From: Mauremys mutica
Taxonomy: Eukaryota; Chordata; Testudines; Geoemydidae
Length of the DNA stretch: 64,000 nucleotides
Direction: 5' to 3'
NCBI RefSeq assembly: GCF_020497125.1
Contig: NC_059072.1
Coordinates: 56,950,697-57,014,696 of the forward strand
Below the pieces are notes generated by a model that saw only the letters and a program-made list of their open reading frames with translations, did no database searches and was not told the DNA's origin. A program made the translations under genes and the position numbers. Below, in pieces: positions 1-12,034 of this stretch (the first letter of the stretch is position 1; every line of letters starts with the position of its first letter).

Positions 1-2979
1 TTAAATAAGGTGTTTAAAATGGCTCACCACATTCTGACATTTGGAGTGAACAGTTCTTAAATATTGGACTTATTTCAGATAGTGTGACTTTTTGCCAAAG
101 TTAATTAATTGGGTCAAGAACATGAGTTTTGAGTGTTGAATGCATGCAGGAATGGGACTTTATTTAAGAGATTTCTGGTTTAACTGTACCTCCCATTGAT
201 TATGAAATAGTATTTTCAAAAGCCTATGCTTATTTTGTCCATGCAAGCCATATCAAAGCTAATTGTGCTATATGAGTTATATATTATTCATAAGAAATAA
301 ATGATAGACAACCAAGAGTTCTGATGAGAGTATAATAAACTGCAACAGTAAAGTGTGACTGATATGTGATGCACCAAAATTCCAAAATAGAGTTAAAGCT
401 TTGGGGCCAAATTCACTTCTCTGTTACAGGGTGTAAATCTGAACTTCCTCGTTGGCATTAGTTGACATCAATGGGCTTAACTCTGGGTTTGCAGCATAGG
501 TGCTGGAACTAGAGGTTCTGGGGGGTGCTGCCACACACCCTGGCTACTGCACCCTCTTGTTTCCATTATATCCAGGATTTACAGTTTGTTTCAATGGCTC
601 TCAGCAACCCCGCTATAAAAATTGTTCCAGCACCCCTGCTTTGCAGCCATGTAAAGGAGATCAGAATTTAGCCCCTTACGCTTTTTTCATAGTATTCTGT
701 TTGTCATTCTTTACAAGAAAAAGCTCCCACTTCAGAACTGCTGTGGCCCCTCAGAACTGAGCAGAGGATATTTCTCATGCATCTTTGTTTTGCTCTTTCT
801 GACGAACAAGTTTGTCTGGCCACTTGCAAAGCAGTTAAAGTTTCTTTTGCACAGCAGAGGAAGATCACATAGTTGCTGTTGCAAAGGGCAGCTGTGGATG
901 ATAGGAAGGTGAGCCTGCCATGCCTGCAGAAGCTCTTGGTTTGAGATTCAGTCTCCTGCAGAGTTAGTCACCATCGAGACTGCGTTCAATATCCAGGGGA
1001 TTTTGAGAGTGTCACAGCCATGGCTGCATCACTCTCGCCATTAAAGTAACTATGAATAGAATAGAGGGAGAACAAAGAGTCTGGCAAGCCCTTATCAAAT
1101 CTCACCATGGTGTGAATCAGGTGATATAGGGCTACCTTACTGGCTCCCAAAATTAGTGATACTAGCATCTACAACAGCATTGGGGGTGGAGAGGGCTGGA
1201 CAGAGCAAAAGGGTGTGTGGCAGGGCACTTGTGGGCCTGGCTGATCACCAGCTGTCCGAATCGCCCCTTAGGCTTGTGTGCCCACATTCCCAAGTTAAAG
1301 CAGCCTGAACACTGAGGACTGGACTAGATCCTGGACAGCCTTAGGATCAGCGCAGCTTACATGTGGTTTAATGCCACCATTTTCCTCTCATGCCCTGATC
1401 TCCAATTTAGCACAGCTCATCCAGACTGGGGATCTAGTCAAATACTATTATCCTCTTAGAAAAATATGTTGAACTCAAACCACGTTAAACTGTTTTCTTA
1501 TGCAAAAAGGAGCTTTGTATGTTTTAAAACCAGCTGCAAAGACTCAGTCCACAGAAAAAGCACATCCAAGATGGTGCCCATTCTTCAAAATCTACTGTGA
1601 CAAAAGATGTTGATATTTCCGTTATAGTGCACTGTCCCTGACACAGTCACTGCAGCATGGGCAAGTTCACTCAAGCCACCCTAAGTGTTCAATATATTTA
1701 AAAAGGACTGATGCTGTGCTGCCTTTTGTTCTTTACTTTCTATAACATTTTCTGCAGGACTGATGGCCTTTGCCTAGTGATCTTCTTACATCCTGTAGGA
1801 TCGGCACAGCAGCAGGTCTCAGTACTACTTGTTGCCTTGTCAATTTCCAACTATGCCTTTTTAATTTAACAAAGCTAATCTGCAGGTTTACTGATGCTCT
1901 TGCTTTTACTCCTTAAAGATAAGGTCATAAAGCTAGAGAAACTGCAGGAATCCATTACTGCTCACTTCCCAATTGACATTTTTGCTTTTATTTTTAGCCA
2001 TTGTGCCACAATATTTATTTGTTGGGTAGTTGTTGTTCGTGGGAATATGATGCAGCCAAAGACACAAGATTTAGTTTCAGTCTGAAACCTAGTTGATGTT
2101 ATGTAGTTGACAACGAAGACTGTTTTGCAAATTATTTTTTTACATCTTTTAATATTATTTTAATATTTGTAATGGCTTTGCTCTTTGTCGTTAAAACATA
2201 AATCTGTATGGGCTCATTTGATACAGTATTGTATAGAAGAAAGTTCTGCAAAATTGAAAAAGTTAGAAGGTTACTGCTGAGAAAAATACAGAGACTTAAA
2301 TGAGTGAAGACAAACAAACATGGACCGTGTAGACAAACATTCATCTGAACACAAGGTTTTCATCGCAGAAATAGAGATTAAAACTTATAAAATGATCAGA
2401 GGGTAAAACAGTAGCCAAAAGAATATAGAATGAGAAATGGCAGATGGTATGTTAGCAGAACTTTTGTGCTTGCCCACAATCAAAGTGAATATTTCTTTAA
2501 GTTTCCGTCAGAAGTTACGTATACAATATCACTGCTTATTGTGCATTACTGTCTACGGGTTTGTATACTACATAACTTAGCATAGTTATATTAAGAGTTG
2601 CATGTAAATTCCCATCATAAGTGCTGTCTTCAGTATTAAAATGATAATTTTTAGATCATTGCAACTAAGAGCATGTATAAATTGCTTCACTGCAAGTCCA
2701 GATACAAGACCAGGAGATAAGCTATTTCAGGTGGTGGAATTTGTAGCACTTCCTTTGCAATGTAATGTCTTCAGTTTCTGCTTCCTTTCCTTCTAGAAGC
2801 TCTTGCTCGCTGCCTGCTTTTACAATTCCCACACTTTTTGAAGTCTTTTATTTTTAGTATTGCCTGCAGAGGCATTAGGCCAATTTACAAAAGCTCAGCA
2901 TCTGGGCAGCTCTTTACACACAGCAATGCAAACTGACGTGCACTCTGTTTTCTTATTTACTCCAAAAATAAATCATTTT
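1..2979. other. No gene recognised; unique AT-rich DNA
   Basis: Read on both strands, this stretch shows only short chance frames with no family resemblance. No terminal inverted repeats, LTR, tRNA-like boxes or microsatellite longer than about 20 bp are seen. It may be intergenic or intronic; nothing here decides which. Confidence 0.6.
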
Positions 2980-3051
2980 AGGCCCTATCCAGTGACCATG
3001 GATGTCAATGGAGAGACTCCCAATGAAGTCAATGGTCACAGGATTGGGCCT
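2980..3051. repeat. Imperfect palindrome (old hairpin repeat)
   Basis: The two arms begin aggccctatccagtgacc and, read in reverse complement, aggcccaatcctgtgacc, and meet around a short centre rich in cattgac/gtcaatg words. This is the shape of ancient amniote hairpin repeats scattered in gene deserts. Similar hairpins recur at 4259, 9071, 40059, 40199, 52127, 59729 and 60363. Confidence 0.6.
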
Positions 3052-3391
3052 TAAATGTATATAAAACCCCCTTCAAAGCTAAGAACTCCCCCACATACTA
3101 GACAACATTATTCTCAGTTAGGAATGGGACAGGAACGGCAATACTGTCTTGTGGTCAGGGATGGGACGAAGCTGACAAACACAAAATGGATGGCAACCCA
3201 GCACTGTGGTAGGATGTACCAAGGGTCAAGTATGGTGGCTTCCCTGCACAGGGGACCTGGATGGGCAAAAGTTGTGGCATAACTCAGGAAGACTTCTGCC
3301 TCATGGCCAGTTATAATTATTCACTGTTCATATTCATTTTTGACTCTCATTCATCTGGTGTAAATACCTAGAAAGGTGCTGGATTCATAGA

Positions 3392-3643
3392 CAGGGGCGG
3401 CTCTAGGCACTTTGCTGCCCCAAGCACGGCAAGCAGGTTGCCTTTGGCAGCTTGCCTGCAGGAGGTCCCTGGTCCTGCAAATTCGGCGGCAGCCTGCCGG
3501 AGGTCTGCCAAAGCCGTGGGACCAGCGGACCCTCCGCAGGCATGCCGCCAAAGGCAGCCTGCCTGCCGCCCTCGCGGCGACCGGCAGAGTGCCCCCTGTG
3601 GCTTGCCGCCCCAGGCGCGTGCTGGTGCCTGGAGCTGCCTCTG
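3392..3643 (+). mobile_element. Non-autonomous hAT transposon (252 bp)
   Basis: Terminal inverted repeats begin caggggcggctctaggc on the left and the complement of gcctggagctgcctctg on the right. An exact 8-bp target duplication ttcataga flanks it (3384-3391 and 3644-3651), the hAT hallmark. The interior is GC-rich with repeated ctgcc/gcagg words and has no credible transposase; the overlapping open frames on both strands are by-products of GC content. It is the same family as 9852-10138. It must have been moved by a hAT transposase supplied elsewhere. Confidence 0.93.
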
Positions 3644-3651
3644 TTCATAGA

Positions 3652-4024
3652 TGATCTAAATGTGAATAGAACATTCTTAAATAAGTAACAGTGGGCACTG
3701 GGATACTAGGCCCTGTTGACTCTAAATTGGATGGCAAGTTCAGGAACATTATAATTGATTCATGGTTTCACTTTTCATGAATTATCATCCCTGCTTTCAT
3801 TTATGAACACTACTAGTGTAACTGCCAACCAGCGAAACCAGGAGGGAGTGTATATAGGAGCTTTGTTAAATATAGGAAGGACCAAGTTTGCCATGCCAAC
3901 AGTCTCACACTGACATATCATGTCCCTTCTGAAACCCAATCTTCTTTCTCCAGTTCCACTCATTATTCTACAGGTTTGTTTTGTGGGACCTTTGTCCAGG
4001 GTCACTCATATTTTTAGTCCAATG
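3652..4024. other. No gene recognised
   Basis: Unique sequence between two transposon insertions. A short frame on the minus strand (3775-4005) has no recognisable domain and is treated as chance. Confidence 0.5.
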
Positions 4025-4258
4025 TAAGGCCAGGCTATACTAAAACGTTACAGCACCCTTGCTACATCACTGAGAGGTGTAAAAATCCTACATCCCTGAG
4101 TGACGTATTAAGCTGACCTAGCCTTGGTGTAGACAGAGCTAGATTGATGGACATAGCTACTACCTCATGGGGAGGTGGATAAACTACAGCAACAGGAAGG
4201 GTCTCTCATTTACACTGAAGCTCTACAGCAACCGTGTTTCTAGTGAAGACATATCTAA
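4025..4258 (+). mobile_element. Degenerate MITE with taaggcc...tctaagg ends
   Basis: The left end taaggccaggctatacta and the reverse complement of the right end (ccttagatatgtcttcacta) form worn inverted repeats. The interior resembles 16231-16395: both hold a gagcta/ctacctcatggggaggtgga-like block. This looks like an old non-autonomous DNA transposon with TWA-type target sites. Boundaries are less certain than for the hAT elements. Confidence 0.6.
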
Positions 4259-4362
4259 GGGCACTAATTCTATAAAGTCTTTAGCACATTGACTTCAATG
4301 AGACTATTCATAATGTGCAAAGTTAAGCATGGTTATAAGTATTGGAAGCTTTGGGACCTATT
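4259..4362. repeat. Imperfect palindrome around a ttgacttcaatg core
   Basis: The segment has gggcactaattct near one end and agctttgggacc near the other, with the characteristic attgacttcaatgagact centre and inverted gtgcaaagttaagc words. It fits the ancient hairpin-repeat class but is strongly decayed. Confidence 0.45.
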
Positions 4363-5425
4363 TTACTATGTTGCTATAGCTTCTGGTCTGTCTCCCCAGT
4401 CGAAGAACGACTCATTGCCATGCCCAACATGTGTGTGTTTGACGTGTATTCAGAGATGGGAGACTAGTTTTACTGAGCCTGGCCAAAGTGTCACTTTAAA
4501 ATAGTGACTTTATGAGCTTCCTGCTGTGGACACAAACATGAGAAAGAGGAACCTGATTCTGCAAGTCACTACATGCATTCCCAGGGCACAGACAGACTAC
4601 AGCATTGGTCCCAAATGGTCCAGTTTGTGTTCTGTTGTTACATATAGACATAAGCAAAACCAGGGGTGGATTTGCACACAAGGGTTGTTTGAATCTGTGT
4701 GTCATGTTATTTGAATCCAAACATTTGAGAGTTATATGAATGGCCCAGTTTGTGTCCATTTCTACTTGTATGTTATATATCGGGTGGGGGGAGGGGGAGG
4801 AGGGCGGGCATTAGTAACTTGAAACTCAAGTTAAACAGTCAATAACTCAGACGTTTTATCAGAAGACTGACTTTTCCTACAGAAGACGTGTATATTAGCA
4901 TTTGATATAGCCAAAGCCAGAGGACTCAAGCCTCCATTCATGTGCTAAACTAAATTCTACTTTTATTGCTACTTGTTACAAGCAAAAAAGGAGGACCATA
5001 TCACAACACAGTGCAACTCTGTAGCCCATACATTGTTCTGCAAAACCAACCAAAATTCAGATTCTAAAGCACTTCACATATAATTCAATTAGAAGCATAC
5101 ATTTGTCAGTTATGGAAACAAAAGCTTAACCTAGGCAAAAGTTTCTTATAGCATTTCTCAAATAAGGTATTAAAACTTAAAAGTTACTTAGCAGATATGC
5201 TATCTCTCCTCCAGCAGACAGCAGGGGCTTTCAGATGAAAACTCTCAAATGTTGTGTATTTTAAATAATTCTTAGCTAGAGCTTAAGGTAGAAAGTCTTA
5301 GATGTAACTCCAACTAGGCTTTTAAATACTACGGGGTAATACCCAGTCTCTGTCCAGGTACAAGGTGAGGCAGGTGGATGGAGACAAAAGACAGGGTCCT
5401 CTCTGCTTCTTAAGACTGGCTTGAC
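4363..5425. other. No gene recognised; short G-rich tract
   Basis: Unique sequence with short chance frames only. A G-rich tract of about 28 bp at 4781-4808 contains several GGG/GGGG runs and could form a G-quadruplex. No other structure is seen. Confidence 0.5.
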
Positions 5426-5428
5426 TTA

Positions 5429-5723
5429 GGGTACATCCATACTTACCGCCGGGTCGACGGGTAGCGTTAGACTTTTCGGAGTTCGAACTATCGCGTCTAA
5501 TCTAGACGCGATAGTTCGAACTCCGAATGCGCTCCCGTCGACTCCGGAACTCCACCACCGCGAATGGCGGTGGCGGAGTCGACGGGGGAGCCGTGGACTT
5601 CGATCCCGTGGTGTCTGGACAGGTAAGAAGTTCGAACTAAGGTAGTTCGACTTCAGCTACGCTATTCGCGTAGCTGAAGTCACGTACCTTAGTTCGACCC
5701 CCCACCCTAGTGTAGACCAGGCC
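5429..5723 (+). mobile_element. Three-hairpin MITE, PIF/Harbinger-like, copy 1
   Basis: The element is flanked by tta (5426-5428 and 5724-5726), a TWA-type target duplication. Ends are gggtacatccatactta and, on the other strand, ggcctggtctacactaggg, sharing a gg....tctacacta pattern. Inside are three strong hairpins: 5477-5525 with perfect 23-nt arms around atc; 5538-5582 with gtcgactccg and ccaccgc arms; and 5633-5695 with gacttcagctacgc arms. There is no coding capacity. It is very similar to 58941-59237 and related to 59347-59643. Confidence 0.82.
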
Positions 5724-5726
5724 TTA

Positions 5727-7204
5727 GTTCTTGGCCTACAGTCTGGTCTCTGATATGAAGTGCACAATTTTCCTCCTCTGGATTTGGTCCTGGACTCTGT
5801 AGAAACTTGTGGACACACTTAGATGTCCTAACCAATACTCTTAAGGTACAGAGATGACTTTCTTTGACCTATGGATAATTCTGCATCTCCTAAAGTACTG
5901 AGTTGTCAGCCCTTAGTTTATACTGAACAAGGTGTGAGAAGTATTTTTAACTTCTAGCCTATGCCTTCACTCTGAATATTCTTTTGCAGATTCATACTGG
6001 CTAGTCCATTTGCTGGACTTATTTCTGCCTCACATTCTCATTCAGTATATCCTGCTTCTGTTTCTCTCTCTATGCCCTCCTTGTAGGAGTCAGTCTCTTT
6101 CCAGAAACCTTCTTCCTCAGTCCCCTCTATACTGGCTCCTTTCTTTTTTTCATTTTTCCCACAAACATTGTTATTCAGAGCCCATAAGGGTCTTTTAACA
6201 AGACTTTTCTGGTTTTGTGGGAAAAGTGAAAATGGCCTTGTTTTAATCTAGGAACATTCTGGTCTGTGTACAGCTTGTATCTTTCTGAAAAATGAGATTG
6301 TCTGTCTTTATTAAAACTGCTTCATAAAACCCTGGGGCACACAAATTTCAGCCAATAATCATAAGATATAATCAGATTTAACTTTCATTTCACCAGTTCT
6401 ATTACATTCACCAGTATTATGCTTATGTGCCTATAACACCAATCTATCTTCAGTTAACCAGTAATTACAGCTGTTTGAAAAAAATCAAAATTCATTTTTT
6501 TATATGAACAGACACATTTTTGTGGTTATTTTCACCAAAACATTCATACCGTTTTTCAACCAGCTATAGAGCTGGCCAAAAATGTACAATGGAATTTGTT
6601 TTAACAAAACAAAGGACAAAGATTTTGCAAAAGTTATTTCCATTTTTCAACCAGCCCTACTAGTACTTGTTGTTTTCTTGAGATTGATGTGACAAGATGA
6701 GGCAGTGTAGCTAGGTATTGTAGCTTCACATGTAACCTACTGGTGAATATGTATTACAGGTCATTTGCTGTGCCAATCCACAGAGGTTATGAGTTACTAT
6801 AGTCCCTGTCTGTGAGGTGCTATAACCCCAGCTATATTAGTTGCCTTTTCAGATTAAACTGTACCAGCTCATGCTGTAAATTCTGGAGGTTCTTGGTTCA
6901 ATCCCTGCAGTGTTGGTGATGAGGGGTGGGTGTTGAGTTGGAGATCCCTTTAGGAAGACTCAATAGGGCTGTTGATTAGAATGGTTTAATGTATGTATTA
7001 CAGTATGTATTTCTGTTTGAATTATTATTTTAATGTGTCTAGGGTTTTGATGCAATGCTAATTGTATGTTATGGAACCTAGAACTTCTTATAGGTGTCTT
7101 TTATTATTATTTAAATCAAAATAAAAAATAAATATTAATATAAGCTATATTTTGTCATTTATAATTACACATTCATTTCCCTATTCAGTTTAATTCTGGT
7201 AGAT
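5727..7204. other. No gene recognised
   Basis: AT-rich unique sequence. A segment near 6530-6660 repeats tttttcaaccagc words and may be an old repeat fragment, but no ends can be defined. Confidence 0.5.
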
Positions 7205-7212
7205 AGCATATA

Positions 7213-7677
7213 CAGGGCCGGTGCAAGGAAGTTTCGTGCCCTAGGCGAAACTTCCATCTTGCGCCCCCCCCACCCTGCAGCAACTCCCTGCCCCCCCATG
7301 AGGCGCCCTGCCCCCCAGAAGCTGTGCAGCACCTCCCCACCCCAGCTCACCTCTGCTCCACGTCCTCCCCGAGCACGCCGCCCCTGCCCTAATGCTCCTC
7401 CCAGGCTTGCTGCACCAAACAGCTGATTGGCGCCACAAGCCTGGGAGGCAGGAGAAGCAGAGCAGCGACTGTGCGCTGGAACCCCCGGGCTGCTGGCGGC
7501 GCGCTGACCCAGGGGAACTCCTGGGCTGCCGGCGGCGGCTCAGACTCCCTCTCCCTCCCAGCGCAGCGGCCACTGAAATGCTTTAAAAAAAAATTGGGGG
7601 GCGCCGCTTTTTGGCGCCCCCAAATCTTGGCGCCCTAGGCAACCGCCTAGTTGGCCTAAATGGTAGCACTGGCCCTG
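7213..7677 (+). mobile_element. Non-autonomous hAT transposon (465 bp)
   Basis: Ends are cagggccggtgcaagg on the left and the complement of gtagcactggccctg on the right, with an exact 8-bp target duplication agcatata (7205-7212, 7678-7685). Sub-terminal tgccctaggcgaaa and gcgccctaggcaacc form a second inverted pairing. The interior is GC-rich, with frames on both strands that do not resemble transposase. The sub-terminal ccctaggcgaccgcctag theme is shared with the right end of the large hAT unit at 54398-58591, suggesting a related family. Confidence 0.93.
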
Positions 7678-7685
7678 AGCATATA

Positions 7686-9070
7686 AAATAAATAATATAG
7701 TTCCTGGGTTATTGTCAGCTTTAGTGTCTGCACCTACAAACTATTCCATACAATGAATTGACTCAAACATTTTGATATTTTGTAAGTGTCACAAAATTGT
7801 TATGAGTTCCACCTCTTCCACCTCCTATACAAAGAATTCTTGAGTTTGCATCATAGTTTCTGAACAAATGTAAATGCAACAAATGTAGGTTTCCTATGAA
7901 TCTATGCATTAAAAGATCACCATGGACCTCACATTGGATTTTTATACAACAGGTCTCCTGAAAGATAAAATACACATTGCATATTTATTATTACTATTAA
8001 TTATGTTACTGTAGCCTCTAGGGTTCTCAGCTGAAATGCATATGGGTGCCTCATTGGGTTAGGCACAGTACAGACATGTAATAAGAGACTGTCCCTTTCT
8101 AAAGAGCCCATTGCAATTTAAATAAACAGGACAGACAAAAGGCTGGGAGGGTGGTCTGCAAATCTATGTTAGTTCCATGGCTCTTGTTTTGTTGGGAGGG
8201 GATTAAACAGAGACAAAGGAAGGGAGAAGCAACATTGAAGGGAGATGAAGGGCAAGTGGTGAGAAGTTAAAGTGGAGAGACTATGTGGGAAGGATTGAAA
8301 GAGGAGTGGAGCAAGCAGTCAACCAATCAGCACAGAGGGAAGGCTTTTCAAAGAGAAGGACTGAAATTTTCTGAAAAGCAGTGGTGTCCAACTGCTGCAG
8401 CTGCTTGTCTAGACTCTTGCTGGCCGAGGCTCTGGGTGGCTCTCCCAGAGGTTTTCTTTCTCAAGCTCACATGCATGGGACAGCAGGGAGGTTGCAAGGG
8501 TCTTGGTACCCTAGATTTATGGGTGTTGCTCCCACACAGTTCCGGATTTGGGGGTCCTGGAGGGGTATCCCCTGCTGAGTATCCTTGATTGACTACATAT
8601 GTCTTCCCAGTGCTTAGACTGCATTTCAGTAGTCTAGGGAGGTGTCTGAACAGACGTACACGTTAACTGACTGAATACTCATCATGCCTGAGACTCCTTG
8701 GACATATTGAGAATTCAGAGACAGAATGTATCTCTTCATAGATTGCTTGTTACTATACTAGAATATCGATACCAGCTCAGTGGTTCCGCAAAGTATCCAT
8801 CCTGAGTGCAGGGAGAAGAGAATGACTGGGCAGAGCATTGCAATATTTTACTGAGCAAGTCCTTAGAGCTGACTGAACATCAGGGACTTGCAATGGCTAT
8901 TGAACTTGAGCCTGCAGTGTGTGTGAGAGAGGACTCCAGGCAGGCAGGCTTAATATATTTGATTTTGCCAGCCATTCCCTTACTATTATTACACCAATAG
9001 AAATCCAGTAAATATTACACTTATAGCAAAGCAAAATCACATCCCTGTAACCCAGCCTCTGTGGGCATTT
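7686..9070. other. No gene recognised; old LINE/SINE tail fragment near 8050-8150
   Basis: Mostly unique. At about 8050-8150 the sequence carries a degraded aaagagcccattgcaattta block matching the gaagagcttacaat segments at 14847-15008, 15853-16015 and 45190-45330, so it is an old dispersed repeat tail. The remaining frames (for example 8283-8588) have no recognisable domain. Confidence 0.5.
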
Positions 9071-9162
9071 GGCCTGATTTTTCAAAGGTACTGAGTGCCT
9101 ACAAATCCATTGACATCCTTGGGAGGTATGGGTGCTCAGCATCTTTGAAAACCACAGCAATA
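9071..9162. repeat. Imperfect palindrome (old hairpin repeat)
   Basis: The left arm ggcctgatttttcaaaggt pairs with the reverse complement of atctttgaaaaccac, and tgagtgcct pairs with the reverse complement of gggtgctca, around a ccattgaca centre. It belongs to the same ancient hairpin class as 40199-40285. Confidence 0.6.
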
Positions 9163-9469
9163 ATTTGACAGGCTTCCTACTTGTCTGCCTTCTGCTCAGA
9201 TTGGGAAGGAGTGGATTTCTGAAGATTTCCATTTTAGTTATCTGACCTATAGCTTTTTATCTAGGACAGGTTATATTTAGGCTGGGGAGGTCTTTACTTC
9301 CCATTTATCAAGGAACAAAATGAGACTATTCCAGAAGGCTCTAAAGCACTGGCAGTTGACCGGTGTAGATGACATTTCCTAGTGCCTCAAATCTTCCAGA
9401 GTTATGGTAGTTCAGTGCTGTCTTGTGCTAGAAATACAAGGTTGAAGAGCTGGAATCCAGTCAAATGGT

Positions 9470-9548
9470 ATATACTTCTTTGAGTGATTGCACATGTGCA
9501 TTCCACTCTTGCTGTGTGTGCGCCCCATGCACAGTCACTGGAAATTTT
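9470..9548 (+). repeat. DIRS left terminal repeat
   Basis: The stretch tgattgcacatgtgcattcc and the following gtgtgcgccccatgcacag reappear in reverse complement at 13766-13830. The pairing is imperfect but extends over about 60 bp, as expected for DIRS inverted termini. Confidence 0.75.
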
Positions 9549-9851
9549 TCCCCCAGTGGCTTGAGCACCTTCGGCTGCTGTGCACCACTAGCATCAGTAT
9601 AAAGGACACCACTGCCCCTGAGCCCCCTCAGTTTATTTTTACAGGTGGTCTCTGGAACTACTCTTCTTGCTTTTGCAAGTACTATCAGTGGACTGTGTTC
9701 TCTTGTCTTTTATTGTAAATAATTTAGTGTTTGTTTAGTTAGCAGGTTTTTACCAGTCTGAGGATTTTGGTTGATTCCAATCCCAAGGGATGTCTCAATC
9801 ACCAAGCTACAAGCCCTGTTTTCTGGCAATAAGGCTATTGCCTTGAGCAAC

Positions 9852-10138
9852 CAGGGGCGGTTCCAGGCCCCCAGCACGTGCTTAGGGCGGCATGCCGCGG
9901 GGGGGCGCTCTGCCGGTCGCCGGGAGGGCGTGCCTGCAGAGGGTCCGCTGGTCCCGCGGCTTCGGTGGAGCATCCACAGGCGTGCCTGCGGGAGGTCCAC
10001 CGGAGCCGCGGGACCAGCGGACCCTCCGCAGGCACGTCTGCAGAAGTTCCACCGGAGCCGCGGGACCGGCGACCGGCAGAGTGCCCCCCGTGGCGTGCCG
10101 CCGTGCTTGGGGCGGCGAAATTGCTAGAGCCGCCCCTG
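9852..10138 (+). mobile_element. Non-autonomous hAT transposon (287 bp) inside DIRS
   Basis: Ends caggggcggttccaggc and the complement of gctagagccgcccctg are inverted repeats. The 8-bp target duplication tgagcaac is exact (9844-9851, 10139-10146). The interior is GC-rich, with tandem cgcgggaccagcggaccctc-like blocks. It is the same family as 3392-3643. Large frames on both strands are GC artefacts. It inserted into the 5' part of the DIRS element, so it is younger than it. Confidence 0.95.
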
Positions 10139-10144
10139 TGAGCA

Positions 10145-11990
10145 ACCCACGCTCAAGTTTCTTGAAGTGCCTCAGGGAAGCTCATATTGGGGAGTGTTGC
10201 CAAATTTGCAGGAACTTTAAGCCTCGCATGGAGAAAGATCATGAAGCAATGCCAAAATTTCTACTCGTGGAGGTGACCTTGAGAACTCCATCTGAGACAG
10301 GTCAGTCAGACTTGGCACCAAGAGCCTCTGCCTCAGTAAGGAGTGCACCTCCTACCAGGCCTGAGTCCCAGCACCATTCACCATGCCCAGTGCCTAAGAA
10401 GCAGACTGATGAAAGGGAGAGATCCCTAGCACTGATGTCTGGTTGGCACGGGGTTAAGAGTAGAGTGTGGTCTAAGTCTAAACACTCCTCTGCTTTGGTA
10501 CCACAGAAGATGGCACCATTGACTCCAGCACCTAGGTAGGTTTCATCGAGTCCAGAGTCAGAAGGAGCTCCTTACACATCTGCAACACCACACCGTACCA
10601 ACGCTGTCTCGGTACTGACCACTCTGGAGGAGTTTGTGGCTACCAAGGACCTCCTAATCCTGTCAGTGCTGGTATCACTGTCAACAAGACTTGACACTAT
10701 CAGACATAGGGCAATCAACAGAATTGCTAGAGTGCTTGATACCATGTACCCCTGACAACTTGCCCTTTGGTAGCATCAAAAAGAAAACCCACGATGCTCA
10801 CTTGTCTGTGGGCCTCTCCACCTTGGCACCGATTGCTGAAACCATCTGGAACTGCATCTCCATGGTCAGCAGAAGGAAAGTCATCTTCTTCCAAATCAGA
10901 GGTCAGGTTCTACATTTCTCATCCTTGGAGCCACTCTCGCTACCCCTCCTCCTGATGTTTCTACCCTTCTATAGATCCTGTCACAAGAGTACCATTGGGT
11001 GGTTGGCCTGCAGGTCACTGGGGGCCTATGCCTGTCCAGTGACCTTTTTGGAATCCATGGGGATTTTCCCCAGTTTCTGAAGTGTATTCCGGGCACTTCT
11101 ATTTGTTAACTTTGGAAAGGCATGTGGCACCTACCCACTGGGCAGCACCCAATCATGACTCTGGTACCGAGCCCAGTACTGGACATCAAGAGCCAGCTCA
11201 CCAGGACCCTGCGGATCAAAAAATGTAGGAAGAGCATTCACACCCAGAGCTGGCCTCCTCTTCCTCCTCCTCCCCGGATGAGAAAGTCTCAGGAGGGGGC
11301 ATGTCGCCTCTCCCAGAGTTCAGTAAAGCACACCAAGAATTTTTAAAGAGGGTGCTGTAAGTCTGGGTGTACGGGTGGTGGAAGAAAAATAATCTTCTCA
11401 CTGCCTGGTCGATATTTTAGCCACTGTAGGTCCTTCCAGAGTGGCTCTGCCAGTTAGTGAGGCCATTATGGACCCAGTTATGGGGCTGAGACAGACCCCT
11501 ACATCCTCTCCCCTGCCCAACTTCAAAAAGGGATGAGCACAAGTATTATGTACCTGCCCAAGGTAATGAGTTCCCTTACTCTCATCCATTCCCCCTCCTC
11601 CCCGGGGTCACTGGTAATATCTGCTGCCAGTGAGAGGGACAGGCAGAGGTATCCGGGCGCAACCCCAAAATCAAAAGACTCAAAGAGTCTAGACCTGTTT
11701 GATAGGAAAGTTTATTCTATGGAGGGGTTGCAGCTCAGGATTGGAAACCAGCGTGCACTTTTGTGCAGGTATGACTTTAACCTTTGGGATGCCACACTAA
11801 ATTTAAAGACATGCTCCCAGAAGTTGCTAGGCAGGAGTTGTCCTCCCTAGTGGAGGAGGAGACAGCTGTAGCAAGGGCCTGGCTGCAGGCTGCTCTGGAT
11901 GGGACTGACTCAGTTGCCAGGTCCGTGGCTTCAGCAATGGCCAAGGATAGGAGCTCCTGGTTGCAGGGAGGAACTTGTTCATCCCTCCTT
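10145..11990 (+). pseudogene. DIRS gag-like protein remnant
   Basis: Frames in this span translate to a Cys-rich motif of the form CLREAHIG..CQICRNFKPR, then a Ser/Pro/Arg-rich linker (to about 10540), and later a segment rich in Arg, Ala and Glu ending RQELSSLVEEETAVARAW (around 11800-11900). This layout agrees with the first ORF of DIRS elements as I know it: a short Cys cluster, a long low-complexity linker, and a helical C-terminal block. Frameshifts and stops separate the pieces (open frames at 9892-10539, 10691-11080, 11533-11850 and 11784-12080), and the hAT at 9852-10138 lies just upstream. Non-functional. The assignment rests on order and motif memory, not on an alignment. Confidence 0.6.
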
Positions 11991-12034
11991 TATCAGGAAG
12001 CAATTCACCTGTGGGAATTTTGCATAGCTCATTC

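Noticed and set aside
9892..10539. 215-codon frame on the plus strand
   Set aside because: Its first part is the GC-rich interior of a hAT MITE; only the later part belongs to the DIRS gag-like remnant. It is a fusion artefact, not one gene.
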